A DNA stretch of 64,000 nucleotides from Alteromonadales bacterium alter-6D02 (GTDB lineage: Bacteria; Pseudomonadota; Gammaproteobacteria; Enterobacterales; Psychrobiaceae). The position numbers and the translations under genes are program-made. The stretch covers positions 17,976-81,975 of the forward strand of contig PIZK01000022.1 in assembly GCA_002835545.1 (NCBI GenBank). Reading direction: 5' to 3'. Numbering within the stretch: position 1 is the stretch's first letter; each line of letters begins with the position of its first letter. Positions 35,254-45,213 of the stretch are shown piece by piece. A model generated the notes under the pieces. That model had not been told where the DNA came from. It saw only the letters and a program-made list of their open reading frames with translations, and searched no databases.

Positions 35254-37092
35254 TTAGAAACTAACAGAAAGCTCGGGTGAACAGTTCGTAGTTTGATCGT
35301 CACATACTTTGTAAGTGTAAGTTCCTGATGGGCGCTTTAGTGTGTCAGTGTAATCACCATCATTTGCAGTGGTCGCTTTTAATTGTCCGTTGCGATAGAT
35401 ACCAACAGACGCTGTACTTGCGCCACTCCATGATAAGGTTATTCGTTGTTTTCCTTTAGCATTTTCAGTTGATATACTCATTGAAATATCGCCTGCTGGT
35501 GGCGGTGGTGGTGGTGTTCCCCCTCCAGCACAGCCTTGTTGAGTTAGGTAATTATCCGCTGCTGCAACTTTAGCAATACCATAACCAAAATAAACATCTT
35601 TACCTGACTGTCCTGCATCATAAGCTGTTGTTTTTAATGCGCCTCTAATTTCAGTACCAGTACAGTCACTGTGATTTGACCACAATAATGCAGCTAAGCC
35701 TGATACGGCAGGTGTCGCCATTGATGTACCACTCATTAAACCGTAATTAGAAGTGCCAATATTAATACTTACATTGTTTGCTGAGTATAATAATGTCGCA
35801 TCTTCCATTGCCGCTCCAACGGCTGGAATAGTTGTGCTATTTGTCTCTCCAAGGGTCGCGTATAACATACCTGGCTCATTGTTGATAATAACAGCGCCTA
35901 GTCCTCCTGAGTTCTCACAGTTACTAACTTTATCGTGAAAAGAAATATTGCCACGGTCGATAACACATATTTTGCCATTAGCATTGGCATCTTCTGTCTC
36001 GGCTGTGCCCATATAGAAGGTCGCGGCACTGATATCCCCTGCATTTTCCATGGCAGAGGTTTCGAGGTATTGTCCGTCGGCATTTAACGTTGCGGTTGTC
36101 GCTAAATCAGCGGGGTAGGTAGAGAGTACGTCAACGCCGCCAGCGGTGATCTCGACACAAATTGTTTCGTCATCGGTCGTTTGACGGTTGCGACCACGAC
36201 CTGTTGTGACAGTACAACTAGGAAATTGTGAAAAGCTCGCGATATTGTTGTTTGAGTCATTTGCACCAACCATCATTACTGATGAATAGCCAGCGGGGTA
36301 AGAGCGTACGTTGTTACCATCATTACCGGCAGCTGCGACCACTAAGCCACCGGTCTCTGTAAAGCTCTTAAATGCATTTTCCTCTGTCGAATTGGCTCCG
36401 CCACCACCTAAACTCATGCTGATAATGTTTGCACCCGCGCTACTACATTTTTGAGCGGCATGTGCGAGATCTGAAGAATAACCCCAACCGTCAGCATTGA
36501 ACACTTTAATAATATGCATTGGCACACCAGGAGCCATTCCAACCACACCTTCATTGTTATTTTCAGCGCCAACTGTACCAGCGACGTGCGTGCCGTGAGG
36601 GCCACCATGCTCATCCCAGTTACCCGTACCTGAATCATTGTCTCCGGTAATATTATTCCAATTAAAATCTGAGTTTGAGCGGTCAAGCCCTGAGTCGATA
36701 ATACAGACCTTAGTGGCTGTATTGGTTTGGTAAGTTAACTGGTCAGCTTGAGACTGATAGATTGAATAAGGAGTGACCTGTGTAACACTAGGATCTCCTG
36801 CATCATCATTAAATGCTGCAAAAGGAATTCGGCGTTGGTCCTCTTCGATAAGCGTAATATGGGGGTTCTTTAGCAAGCCTTTTACCTGAGTCAGGCTTTT
36901 ACCATTAAAGGTTGCCGCAATAAAGCCTTGGGCATCGACCTGCAATTCCCCGCCCATTTTCTTGCTAAGTGCTTTGATTAACCCTTTATGTTGGTTATCC
37001 ACTTGAATGATGTAACGCTGGTCGGCAGCTTGTGCGGTGAAAGCACAACCTACAGCGATGGCTAGTAAAGATTTTATCGCAATTGACTTCAT
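35254..37092 (-). CDS. Secreted subtilisin-like serine protease (S8) with PA insert
   Basis: 612 residues from ATG 37092 (GGAG 6 bp upstream, preferred to the TTG at 37104). Signal peptide to about 22, an I9-like propeptide (about 23-92), and a catalytic domain with D133 (CIIDSGLD), H166 (HGTHVAGT) and S457 (GTSMATPAVSG). A PA-type insert (about 340-440) lies before the Ser. A polyproline linker (about 527-532) leads to a C-terminal fibronectin-III-like domain with a cysteine pair. This is the layout of extracellular proteases of marine gammaproteobacteria. Monocistronic. Confidence 0.93.
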   Translation of the reverse strand: MKSIAIKSLLAIAVGCAFTAQAADQRYIIQVDNQHKGLIKALSKKMGGELQVDAQGFIAATFNGKSLTQVKGLLKNPHITLIEEDQRRIPFAAFNDDAGDPSVTQVTPYSIYQSQADQLTYQTNTATKVCIIDSGLDRSNSDFNWNNITGDNDSGTGNWDEHGGPHGTHVAGTVGAENNNEGVVGMAPGVPMHIIKVFNADGWGYSSDLAHAAQKCSSAGANIISMSLGGGGANSTEENAFKSFTETGGLVVAAAGNDGNNVRSYPAGYSSVMMVGANDSNNNIASFSQFPSCTVTTGRGRNRQTTDDETICVEITAGGVDVLSTYPADLATTATLNADGQYLETSAMENAGDISAATFYMGTAETEDANANGKICVIDRGNISFHDKVSNCENSGGLGAVIINNEPGMLYATLGETNSTTIPAVGAAMEDATLLYSANNVSINIGTSNYGLMSGTSMATPAVSGLAALLWSNHSDCTGTEIRGALKTTAYDAGQSGKDVYFGYGIAKVAAADNYLTQQGCAGGGTPPPPPPAGDISMSISTENAKGKQRITLSWSGASTASVGIYRNGQLKATTANDGDYTDTLKRPSGTYTYKVCDDQTTNCSPELSVSF

Positions 37093-37245
37093 ACTGAGCT
37101 CCAAGGCATATTTTATTATTATAGTTTACTCATGTTATTAACATTAATTTAACAACCGTTTGCTCGTTTTGTAAAGAGGCTTGCAAAAGCTTCTGTTATA
37201 CTGACGGTTAACCCTATGGTGTGAATGAATAAATAAGAGGATTTA

Positions 37246-37653
37246 ATGAAAAAGATATTAAGCATGTTAGCTATCTCAGCTGTGGTTTCAACACCTGCAT
37301 TAGCCAATAAGCCTGAATGGGCTGGTAATGGTAAACCAACAGCAGAGCAAAAGGCATTGCACAAAAAAGCAATGGCGGAAAAGAATAAGGCCGAGCAAAA
37401 ACTTAAAGAGTCGAAAGCTCAAGCAAAAGACAAATACAACAAACTCAAAGAGCAGGGTCAAAAAGAGTTTGATAAGCAGCGCTCAAACGTTGAGAAGAAA
37501 GTCAGTGAAACCAGTGCAAAAGTTAATCATGGTTTAGAAAAGCAGAAACAGAAAAAACTTCAGCAGCTTGAGAGCCAAAAAAGTAAGGCATCAGAAAAAG
37601 CGAAAGAAGCAACCGCAGAAAAAAGCAAAAAATGGTGGAAATTCTGGGAGTAA
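37246..37653 (+). CDS. Secreted Lys/Glu/Gln-rich coiled-coil protein with WWKFW tail
   Basis: 135 residues: signal peptide cleaved after PALA (residue 20), a highly charged helical region (about 30-120) dominated by Lys, Glu, Gln and Ala, then the aromatic C-terminus KKWWKFWE. AGAGGA 4 bp before the ATG supports the start. No family recognised. The short aromatic tail after a long charged helix looks like a membrane-interface anchor. Divergent from the subtilase gene. Confidence 0.7.
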   Translation: MKKILSMLAISAVVSTPALANKPEWAGNGKPTAEQKALHKKAMAEKNKAEQKLKESKAQAKDKYNKLKEQGQKEFDKQRSNVEKKVSETSAKVNHGLEKQKQKKLQQLESQKSKASEKAKEATAEKSKKWWKFWE

Positions 37654-37746
37654 ATTGAGCCCCCATATCTAACTTATTGGCACCAACGAATACCCATGGC
37701 ACTATATTTTACCTAACGCTTTTAGGTTGCAGTTGGTACCGCTTTG

Positions 37747-39624
37747 TTACCAATAATAACTGTACGACAGACTTAATTCTGAGGCACCATCATAACGATA
37801 TTGGGTGCGAACATCCCAACTTTTAGCATCACCAAAGCGCTGCTCCCAGTTTATTGAATGACTGTGTTGTTCCGTATTATCTAAATAATAGTGATAGCCG
37901 ACAGAAACTGAAGTACGCCAGTAAGGTGTTAATTGGGATACTAACCCACTTTTAATACCTGCTTTAAGGTGACCCCTTTGTCTATCTGGTACTTGAACCC
38001 TTCCGTCTACCATGCTGTAAAAGGCTGTTTGTTCATTGATTCGGTAGCTTTTACCAAATGCGCCCGAGACGTTGGTTACTAAGCAATCGTTACAAGTTAG
38101 ATCAATATTATGGACGCCTGCACGTAATGACCAGCTGTAACCGCCGTCGCCAGCAAGCCCTGTATTTGAAACGCTCAAGTTTTCAATGTTAAACAAATCC
38201 CAGCTCTTGAGCGTCAGCTTGTCATCTTGTGCGATCACCTTTAAATCAAACATGGCTAGGGATGAAAACGGTAAGCGCCCAGCATCGAGCGATAATAAAT
38301 CGTAATAACTTGCTCTAAAACGTAATTGAAGGCCTGAACCCAACTTATCATTATAGGTTGGCGATAATTGTAACATTGTCGGGTACTGGGATTGATGTGG
38401 CGGATTTTTATTGGGCGTTTTCCACGTTGTTTTAGCTGGAGGCAGTGAAAATCGTTGCGCGAGCAACTGTCTTTTCTTTTCTGTATCTTGCTTGCTTAAC
38501 TCGCTTTGGCTAATTTTTAAAAAGCTATAATAGTCAAAAAGTGTATCGATAACCCGGTTTTTCTCTAATAAGCTCAAAGGGCTTAAACTTTCTTTTAGTG
38601 ACGTGCTATTGGTTGAGGCAATAGCTTTTACAGTAGACTGTTCTTCTCTATTTAATTGATGGTATTTATTACTTAAGGACTCTTGTCTTGATTCATGACG
38701 ACGAATCTTATCAACAACACTGCCCCCTGAAGGTTTTTCTTTCGTGATACCTGAGATGACGTCATAAGGCATAACCCACGGCTTGTTATCATTCATTAAC
38801 GGCAGATCGACTACTAACTCTAATAGCTTGGCTATTTGATAAGCACAGTTTTGCTTAAAAAAGTAATAGGTAAAGGTTTGAGTTTTTAACTCCCAGTGGT
38901 GAGCTAGCAGAAATGTAATATCATTTTGGGTTAAGTTGAGTTCGTATTCCCATAAATCCCTGAGTTCGGATTCATTATAAATATGGCTATGGCGGTGGAA
39001 CTCTTCAGATGAAAATCGCGCTTGGTAGCCACCAAGTATACCTAATGTTATATATTTTAATTTGTTTTCTTTAGGCGGCACCATCGCCCCATAGTTAAAG
39101 GTATTCTCTAATAATTCATTATTATTATTTTTGAGCTTTAGCAGTAAGTGCCCGTACATGGAGGCTGGATTGCCTAGGTAGCCAGATGCATAGACCAAAC
39201 TAATTTGATCTGCATGATTATCGATACGATGCTGTTTATACTCGGTACAGTTAACTGGAGGAAGCTGGCTTGTAAGTTTAGGAAGCTTGCCAATCAGCCA
39301 CAATCTTCTCGCTGGAAAACGACATTGTGCAGATTTATTGTCATCGTCAACCTTGACTTGCATTTCAGAAATGGTGGCCTGTAGCTCGTGTAAAGGTGAG
39401 CTTTTACCTTCTTTAGCGATAAAAAAACTATCCGAGGTTACTTCACTTCTTAGTGAAGAAAGAAAACCTGTTTCATAATGTCCTAACTTTAACCAAGTAG
39501 GGTGCGTAGCTAACAGTTGTAATTGCTCGGTGGTATAAACGGCTGACGACTGTGGCGCGGCTAAAGCTGGGGCAGCTAGATAAAGGTGGCAAAGCAGCAA
39601 CACTAACTTGGTAATCGATTTCAT
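37747..39624 (-). CDS. DUF4105 protein with C-terminal barrel-like region
   Basis: 625 residues. Signal peptide (to about 22), then the DUF4105 region (about 140-275) with MYGHLLLKL (H159) and QNCAYQIAKLLEL (C260), in the order His then Cys seen in circularly permuted NlpC/P60-like papain folds. The C-terminal 200 residues are alternating strands ending in SLSYSYYW, as in an outer-membrane barrel. Behind DUF3015 on the same strand, with an attenuating terminator between. Confidence 0.82.
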   Translation of the reverse strand: MKSITKLVLLLCHLYLAAPALAAPQSSAVYTTEQLQLLATHPTWLKLGHYETGFLSSLRSEVTSDSFFIAKEGKSSPLHELQATISEMQVKVDDDNKSAQCRFPARRLWLIGKLPKLTSQLPPVNCTEYKQHRIDNHADQISLVYASGYLGNPASMYGHLLLKLKNNNNELLENTFNYGAMVPPKENKLKYITLGILGGYQARFSSEEFHRHSHIYNESELRDLWEYELNLTQNDITFLLAHHWELKTQTFTYYFFKQNCAYQIAKLLELVVDLPLMNDNKPWVMPYDVISGITKEKPSGGSVVDKIRRHESRQESLSNKYHQLNREEQSTVKAIASTNSTSLKESLSPLSLLEKNRVIDTLFDYYSFLKISQSELSKQDTEKKRQLLAQRFSLPPAKTTWKTPNKNPPHQSQYPTMLQLSPTYNDKLGSGLQLRFRASYYDLLSLDAGRLPFSSLAMFDLKVIAQDDKLTLKSWDLFNIENLSVSNTGLAGDGGYSWSLRAGVHNIDLTCNDCLVTNVSGAFGKSYRINEQTAFYSMVDGRVQVPDRQRGHLKAGIKSGLVSQLTPYWRTSVSVGYHYYLDNTEQHSHSINWEQRFGDAKSWDVRTQYRYDGASELSLSYSYYW

Positions 39625-39640
39625 GTGGTATTAAGTTCTA

Positions 39641-39673
39641 TAGAAAATAAAAGGCAGCCGCTGAGGCTGCCTT
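39641..39673 (-). terminator. Terminator between DUF3015 and DUF4105 genes
   Basis: AAGGCAGCC (39651-39659) pairs perfectly with GGCTGCCTT (39665-39673). On the minus strand the stem is followed by TTTTATTTT. It would end most DUF3015 transcripts before the DUF4105 gene. Confidence 0.85.
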
Positions 39674-39710
39674 GTCTTAATGATTAAACGTTTAAATCTA
39701 ATTCGTTAGA

Positions 39711-40178
39711 TTAAAGCGCTCTTGCAACAAGAGTGTTGTAGTACATCTCGGCTTTTTGTGCAGGAGTGGTGTTAGCGTAGTTTGCATTGCTAACAACTGT
39801 TGCCATATCGCTACGAACATTAGTTAAAACGTCTTGGCGAGATGCTTGGTCAACTTCTAATAGGTCAAGCATTGCATTTAAATGCTCGCCTTGGCCTTGT
39901 GCAGTTTCTTCGATGATGTTGTTATAGCTTTGCTTAATAAACATTGCTGTTTTAGCTTTTGCGCCTGCACAGTTTTCTACAGATGAAATTTTACTTGATA
40001 CAGCTGTAGTACCTAAATCCCAAATGATGTTTGAAATTGCAGCTGCCGCACCATTGTTATCAAAAACCATTGCACCGATACCACAGTGTTGCCATGGGTT
40101 AACGTTCTGCTCACTGGCTTGAGTAGTCGGGGCTAAAAGAGTTGCTACAACTGCAACTGGAGCGATAAATTTCAACAT
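39711..40178 (-). CDS. DUF3015 family secreted protein
   Basis: 155 residues. Signal peptide (about 1-21), then the family pattern NPWQHCGIGAMVFDNNG with a glycine-rich loop, IISNIIWDLGTTA, a conserved Cys in ENCAG, and a helical C-terminal half. Two cysteines (about 32 and 69) could pair in the periplasm. Function unknown. Encoded just before DUF4105, a recurrent pairing in this group as I recall it. Confidence 0.8.
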   Translation of the reverse strand: MLKFIAPVAVVATLLAPTTQASEQNVNPWQHCGIGAMVFDNNGAAAAISNIIWDLGTTAVSSKISSVENCAGAKAKTAMFIKQSYNNIIEETAQGQGEHLNAMLDLLEVDQASRQDVLTNVRSDMATVVSNANYANTTPAQKAEMYYNTLVARAL

Positions 40179-40515
40179 ATTTTTTCCTTAAATGTTTTTG
40201 TTTTGTACATTAATATTAATTACTAACGTGGCGACAATACCTTAAACTTAAGTTTGATGCAAAGTTGTCTCTCTGAGTTGTTTGCTTTTTACGCTAGGCG
40301 GTGATTTGGTTAATATTAATTTCTATTTAGAATATCAGAGTTAATAAAATATTTTATTACACTTTATTGGTGACTCTTCTCGCATCCCTGCTTGTGTGTT
40401 GTTGACTTTCGTCGCAAATTCTAGAGTATAGCCGCGTAACTTATTTTTCCTTATAGCACTAGGTAAGCGAATGATTAATCGTGTACCAAAACGCTAATAA
40501 AATAGAGAATTTTTC
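40179..40515. other. Divergent promoter region, no gene
   Basis: 337 bp between the DUF3015 gene and the M13 peptidase gene. AT-rich, no useful frame. Contains a 12-bp palindrome AAACTTAAGTTT at 40244-40255. No assignable regulator. Confidence 0.5.
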
Positions 40516-42585
40516 ATGAAAAAATCGTTAATTGCGGTTGCGCTTACAGCAACCTTTTTAGGTGGCTGTGGTACATCTGAACTGACACAGCAACAAGAGA
40601 AGCAAGCAACAGTCGTTGCTAAAAAGGCTGAGCTAGGTAGCTTTGGTGTTGACTTAAGCGCTCGAAATGAAGCGGTTAAACCAGGTGATGACTTCTTTAT
40701 GTACGCCAGTGGTACATGGTATGACAACTACGAAATGCCAGCGGATAAAACACGTTTTGGCGCATTCACCGGTCTTGCTGAGCGTAGTGAAAAGCAAGTT
40801 AAAGAAATCATCGATGATATCGTTAGCCGTAGCGACTTAAATGCAGAAGAGCAATTAGTCGCTGACTTTTACAAGTCATACATGGACACCGACACCATTA
40901 ATAAATTAGGCATCAGCCCGATTCAAGCAACCCTTGATAAAATTGCTACGATTGAAAATACTGATCAATTAACGCAAGTATTTGGTTCTGCTGGGCAGAT
41001 TGGCGCGACAACACCAATTGGCGGTTGGATGGGCTTTAACCGCATCGATCCTAATCAATATGAAATGTCAGTGGCTGCTGGTGGTTTAGGTTTACCGGAT
41101 CGTTCTTATTATCTTGTTGATAGTGAACGTTTTGCTAAAACACGTGACGCTTATGTTGCTCATATCGCTGAAATGCTAGCGTATGCTGGTTTAGATAATA
41201 CAACCACGCGTGCACAGGCTATCTTAGCGTTAGAAACTAAAATTGCTCAAGGCCATTGGCCTCGTGAAAACCGTCGTAACCGCGATTTAACCTTAAACCA
41301 AATCAAACGTAGCGATTTAGCTAAGCAATACCCTGGTTTTAATTGGGATATTTATTTTGCAGAAACAGGCTATAAGGTTCCTCACCAATTAAATGTTACT
41401 CAACCTGAGCCAATTAAGGCGATGATTGAGTTGGTGAATAACGAAAGTTTAAGCGTTTGGCAAGATTACTTAACCTTCCATACGATTAGCAACAGTGCTG
41501 GCTTTTTGACTGAAGAAATTTCAGCGAAGAGTTTTGCCTTTTACGGCAAAGAGCTAAGAGGACAGCAGGAACAACGTCCGCGTTGGAAGCGTGCTGTGTC
41601 ACAAATGTCTAGTTCGCAATCACTCGGCATGGCGATTGGTAAAGTGTACGTTAAGCGTTACTTCCCAGAGTCGTCTAAGCAGCAAATGGCTGAGTTAGTT
41701 GAAAACTTACGTACTGCACTAGGCCAACGTATCGACGGTCTCGATTGGATGGGTGATGAAACGAAAGTTAATGCGCGTGCCAAGCTTGCAGCATTTACCC
41801 CTAAAATTGGTTACCCAGATGTATGGCAAAAATTTGATGGTTTAACATTATCAAACAATGATCTTGTTGGAAATATTAACAATATTCGTCAGTTCTTCCA
41901 CGAGCAAAGTGTTAGCAAAGAATTGAAGAAGACAGACCGTAACCGTTGGGGTATGACACCACAGCGCGTTAATGCGTATTACAACAGCTCATTTAATGAG
42001 ATTGTCTTCCCAGCAGCGATCTTACAACCGCCATTCTTTGATCCAAATGCAGACGCTGCGGTTAACTATGGTGGCATTGGTGCGGTAATTGGTCACGAGA
42101 TGGGCCACGGCTTTGATGATCAAGGTTCAAAATCTGATGCTAACGGTATTCAACGCAACTGGTGGACTGATGCGGATCGCGCAGCGTTTGATGCTAAAGC
42201 GGACCAGTTAGCGGCGCAATATAGCAAATATGAACCTATTCCGAACAACTTCGTTAATGGTCGTAACAGCTTAGGCGAAAACATCGGTGATGTTGGCGGT
42301 CTAGCGATGGCTTACCACGCATATAAGCTAAGCCTGAATGGCAAAGAAGCACCTGTGATTGACGGTGTGACTGGTGATCAACGTTTCTTCTTAGCATGGG
42401 CGCAAGTCTGGAAAGAAAAGCGTACTGAGAAAAGCATGCTAAGCCAGCTTCGCGGCGGTACACATGCACCGGGTCGTTTCCGTGCTCAAGCACCACGTAA
42501 CCATGATGCATGGTACAAAGCGTTTGATGTTAAACCGGGCGATAAGTTGTATTTATCACCTGAAGAGCGTGTGCGTATTTGGTAG
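40516..42585 (+). CDS. M13 family metallopeptidase (PepO/neprilysin-like), lipoprotein
   Basis: 689 residues. Lipoprotein signal with lipobox LGGC (Cys 18). M13 N-terminal helical domain (FGVDLSARNEAVKPGDDFFMYASGTW) and C-terminal catalytic domain: zinc motif HEMGH (527-531), GENIGD with ligand E588, and the NAYY/VFPAAILQPPFF substrate-binding stretch. A Zn endopeptidase for short peptides, anchored in the envelope. Complete, normal length. A strong terminator follows. Confidence 0.95.
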   Translation: MKKSLIAVALTATFLGGCGTSELTQQQEKQATVVAKKAELGSFGVDLSARNEAVKPGDDFFMYASGTWYDNYEMPADKTRFGAFTGLAERSEKQVKEIIDDIVSRSDLNAEEQLVADFYKSYMDTDTINKLGISPIQATLDKIATIENTDQLTQVFGSAGQIGATTPIGGWMGFNRIDPNQYEMSVAAGGLGLPDRSYYLVDSERFAKTRDAYVAHIAEMLAYAGLDNTTTRAQAILALETKIAQGHWPRENRRNRDLTLNQIKRSDLAKQYPGFNWDIYFAETGYKVPHQLNVTQPEPIKAMIELVNNESLSVWQDYLTFHTISNSAGFLTEEISAKSFAFYGKELRGQQEQRPRWKRAVSQMSSSQSLGMAIGKVYVKRYFPESSKQQMAELVENLRTALGQRIDGLDWMGDETKVNARAKLAAFTPKIGYPDVWQKFDGLTLSNNDLVGNINNIRQFFHEQSVSKELKKTDRNRWGMTPQRVNAYYNSSFNEIVFPAAILQPPFFDPNADAAVNYGGIGAVIGHEMGHGFDDQGSKSDANGIQRNWWTDADRAAFDAKADQLAAQYSKYEPIPNNFVNGRNSLGENIGDVGGLAMAYHAYKLSLNGKEAPVIDGVTGDQRFFLAWAQVWKEKRTEKSMLSQLRGGTHAPGRFRAQAPRNHDAWYKAFDVKPGDKLYLSPEERVRIW

Positions 42586-42626
42586 TCACAAACTAACCAA
42601 ACTTATATTGGTTTAACATAAGATTG

Positions 42627-42660
42627 AAAACCAGTTAGTAGCAATATTAACTGGTTTTTT
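42627..42660 (+). terminator. Terminator after the M13 peptidase gene
   Basis: AAAACCAGTTA (42627-42637) pairs with TAACTGGTTTT (42648-42658), ending in a run of six T. Confidence 0.92.
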
Positions 42661-42714
42661 ATATCAAATCCTTTAATAAATATATACTTTGCCCGACTGT
42701 AACTTTCAGTTAAG

Positions 42715-43950
42715 ATGAACTGGTTTTTCGCTTATCGAATGTGCCTTATGTTTTGTCGACTGCTTTTACCATCGTTATGTTTAATCTTTTCTTCACTGGT
42801 TTTTCAGTCAGCTCATGGTAGTGAGGTTGAAAAATTTAAACAGTCCTTTTCCAAATCCGTTGAAAAAAAGCTTAAGGAATACGATATCCCAGGCGGTGCC
42901 TATGTCATTGTTAAAAATAATCAGATTGTTGCGCTAGAGACCTTTGGTCATACCGATAATGCGAAATCACACCCTGTGAATAGTGAGACTGTTTTTCGTT
43001 TAGCGTCTGTCTCAAAAACGTTCGCTGCGACGCTCACCACGATGCTGGCGCAAGAGCAGCGCTTAGACTTATCTGATCCTGTGACCAAATATGTACCGAA
43101 GTTTGCGTTAGCTAAGCAAGGTGCTGCTGATAAAATTCAGCTCAAGCATTTATTAAGTCACTCAAGCGGCCTAATGCGAAATGCTTATGATAATTTACTT
43201 CATGAGAATTGGAGTATGGAAAAGGTTGTCAGCCGCTTCAAGCATATCGATCCGATTTGTCGTCCGGCCAAGTGTTATGGTTATCAGAATATTGCTTATG
43301 GTTTTCTTGAGCCTGCGATTGAAGCGAGTCAAGGGCAGAGTTATGAGGAACTTCTTCAACAGCGAGTCTTTTCACCGTTAAAAATGACCAACGCGTCAGT
43401 GGGTATTGATGTGTACAAAACACAAGATAATACGGCAAAACCGCATATTCTTCGCAAGCGAATCGATACTGGTAAAAGGGACAGTCAGGGCAGGAAAATT
43501 AACCGCTATGTCTGGCGAACTGTTAAGGTGTCACCGGACTATTACAAGGTTGCGCCTGCTGCAGGGGTTAACGCCAGTATTACTGATTTAGCAAAATGGC
43601 TGGTGGCTAACTTAGGCCATAACCCAGCAGTACTGCCTCCTGAATTGCTCACGGAATTAACCACGCCTCGAATTAAAACAAAACGAGATCTACGTCGTCG
43701 CCATTGGCGTGACCTACTAACCGATGCTCATTATGGTTATGGTTGGCGAATTTATCAGTTAAAAGAGTTTCCGGTTATTTATCACGGTGGTTGGGTTGCG
43801 GGTTTTCGTGCCGATATTGGTTACTCTCCCACGTTAGACCTTGGCTTTGCGGTGTTAATAAACGCCGAGTCGAGTGCTATCAGTGAAATATCAAGCAAGT
43901 TCTGGGGGCAGGCTGGGCAATTAGCCCTTATTGATGTTAATAAGGGCTAA
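42715..43950 (+). CDS. Secreted serine hydrolase, beta-lactamase class C family
   Basis: 411 residues. Signal peptide (about 1-36), then a penicillin-binding-protein-like fold with S98-x-x-K101 (SVSK), the second motif Y190-Q-N and the third motif H357-G-G. This is the esterase/peptidase type with HGG in place of KTG; such enzymes are more often esterases or D-amino-peptidases than true beta-lactamases. ATG 42739 is a possible shorter start. Confidence 0.88.
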   Translation: MNWFFAYRMCLMFCRLLLPSLCLIFSSLVFQSAHGSEVEKFKQSFSKSVEKKLKEYDIPGGAYVIVKNNQIVALETFGHTDNAKSHPVNSETVFRLASVSKTFAATLTTMLAQEQRLDLSDPVTKYVPKFALAKQGAADKIQLKHLLSHSSGLMRNAYDNLLHENWSMEKVVSRFKHIDPICRPAKCYGYQNIAYGFLEPAIEASQGQSYEELLQQRVFSPLKMTNASVGIDVYKTQDNTAKPHILRKRIDTGKRDSQGRKINRYVWRTVKVSPDYYKVAPAAGVNASITDLAKWLVANLGHNPAVLPPELLTELTTPRIKTKRDLRRRHWRDLLTDAHYGYGWRIYQLKEFPVIYHGGWVAGFRADIGYSPTLDLGFAVLINAESSAISEISSKFWGQAGQLALIDVNKG

Positions 43951-44003
43951 ATACACTCTAGTAAACAATAGGTAACTCGCAACTAATCTAAAAGTCGCTT
44001 TTT

Positions 44004-45191
44004 TTATGATAGTGTTGCGTGCGGTCCAAACACCTCGTAATGAATTCTCTCTGGGTTTACCCCTAATTCTTGTAACGTATTGTTGGCAAATTGCATAAAG
44101 CCCACTGGGCCACACAAATAGAAGTCACCATCAGTCAATGGGAGCTCGATTGCGTTAAAGTCGATTAAACCTTGGTGGATGTGTTCACTGTTTGGCACAC
44201 CTTTTCCGTTATACCATGTGTGGTGCTGCCAGTGATTGATTTCACAAAGCTCAGCGGTACGCTGGTTAAAGCTGTGTTGCGCCGAATTCTCACAAGCGTG
44301 AATATAAGTCAGTGGTTGTTGATATTTTTTCGCGGCAAGTGTTTCTAACATCGCTTGCATTGGAGTAACCCCAACCCCCGCTGAGATTAACACCACAGGA
44401 GATTGTTTGTCTTGAAAGAAGAAATCGCCGGTCGGTGGACGTAAATCCACGCTATCACCCACTTCTAAATTATCGTGAATATAATTAGACACGATACCAT
44501 CAAATTGACCTTGTTCGCGCTTCACTGAAATTCGGTAGCTTGCGCCATTAGGGGCTGTGGAAAGCGAATATTGACGAATCTCAATATTTTCGGATGTGTC
44601 TGGAGTTAGCTCAATGCTGATGTATTGGCCGGGCTCAAACGTCATCACTGGTTGGCAATCATTTGGCTCAAATATAAAGCTAGTAACGAGCTCAGACTCC
44701 TTGACCTTTCTAATGACAGTAAAAGCTCGCTTACCGTGCCAGCCTCCTTTAAGCTGTGCGCGTTCCTTATACAGTTCACTTTCGCGGTCTATGAATAAAG
44801 AAGCTAATAGACCGTAAGCTTTAAGCCACGCCGCTTCAACCTGAGGGCTGAATAAGTCTGGGATCAGTTCACGCAAAGTTTCAATAAGATGATGACCAAC
44901 GATATCATAATGCTCAGGTTCGATATTAAAACTAGTGTGTTTATGTGCGATTCTCTCCACGGCAGGCTTTAATACAGACAGGTTATTAAGGTTTTTAACG
45001 TAAGCAATAATCGCTTCAAATAAAGCTACTTTTTGTCGCCCAGTATGTTGATTGCTCATGTTAAAAATATCTTTTAATTCGGTATTATGGCTGAACATAC
45101 GTCGGTAAAAATGATCTGTGACGGCGCTGCCACCTTCTTCGAGTTGAGGGATGGTGCTTTGCACTAGTTTAATTTCTTGAGTTGAAATCAT
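44004..45191 (-). CDS. hmp: Flavohaemoglobin, NO dioxygenase
   Basis: 395 residues: globin domain (1-138) with proximal haem H85 (IAHKHTSF), FAD-binding reductase domain (about 150-255, with RQYSLS) and NAD domain (about 265-395, SAGVGVTPM, FYLCGPVGFM). Converts NO to nitrate. Last gene of a minus-strand unit (22 bp after nnrS) that is probably driven from the NorR/sigma-54 promoter at about 46740. Confidence 0.95.
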   Translation of the reverse strand: MISTQEIKLVQSTIPQLEEGGSAVTDHFYRRMFSHNTELKDIFNMSNQHTGRQKVALFEAIIAYVKNLNNLSVLKPAVERIAHKHTSFNIEPEHYDIVGHHLIETLRELIPDLFSPQVEAAWLKAYGLLASLFIDRESELYKERAQLKGGWHGKRAFTVIRKVKESELVTSFIFEPNDCQPVMTFEPGQYISIELTPDTSENIEIRQYSLSTAPNGASYRISVKREQGQFDGIVSNYIHDNLEVGDSVDLRPPTGDFFFQDKQSPVVLISAGVGVTPMQAMLETLAAKKYQQPLTYIHACENSAQHSFNQRTAELCEINHWQHHTWYNGKGVPNSEHIHQGLIDFNAIELPLTDGDFYLCGPVGFMQFANNTLQELGVNPERIHYEVFGPHATLS

Positions 45192-45213
45192 AATTTACTC
45201 CAAAAGTTAGTAG

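Noticed and set aside
36414..36686. 90-residue minus-strand frame inside the subtilase
   Set aside because: Alternate frame of the catalytic domain with no signal of its own.
42715..43950. True class C beta-lactamase
   Set aside because: Third motif is HGG rather than KTG and there is no AmpR-type regulator; esterase/peptidase-type is safer.
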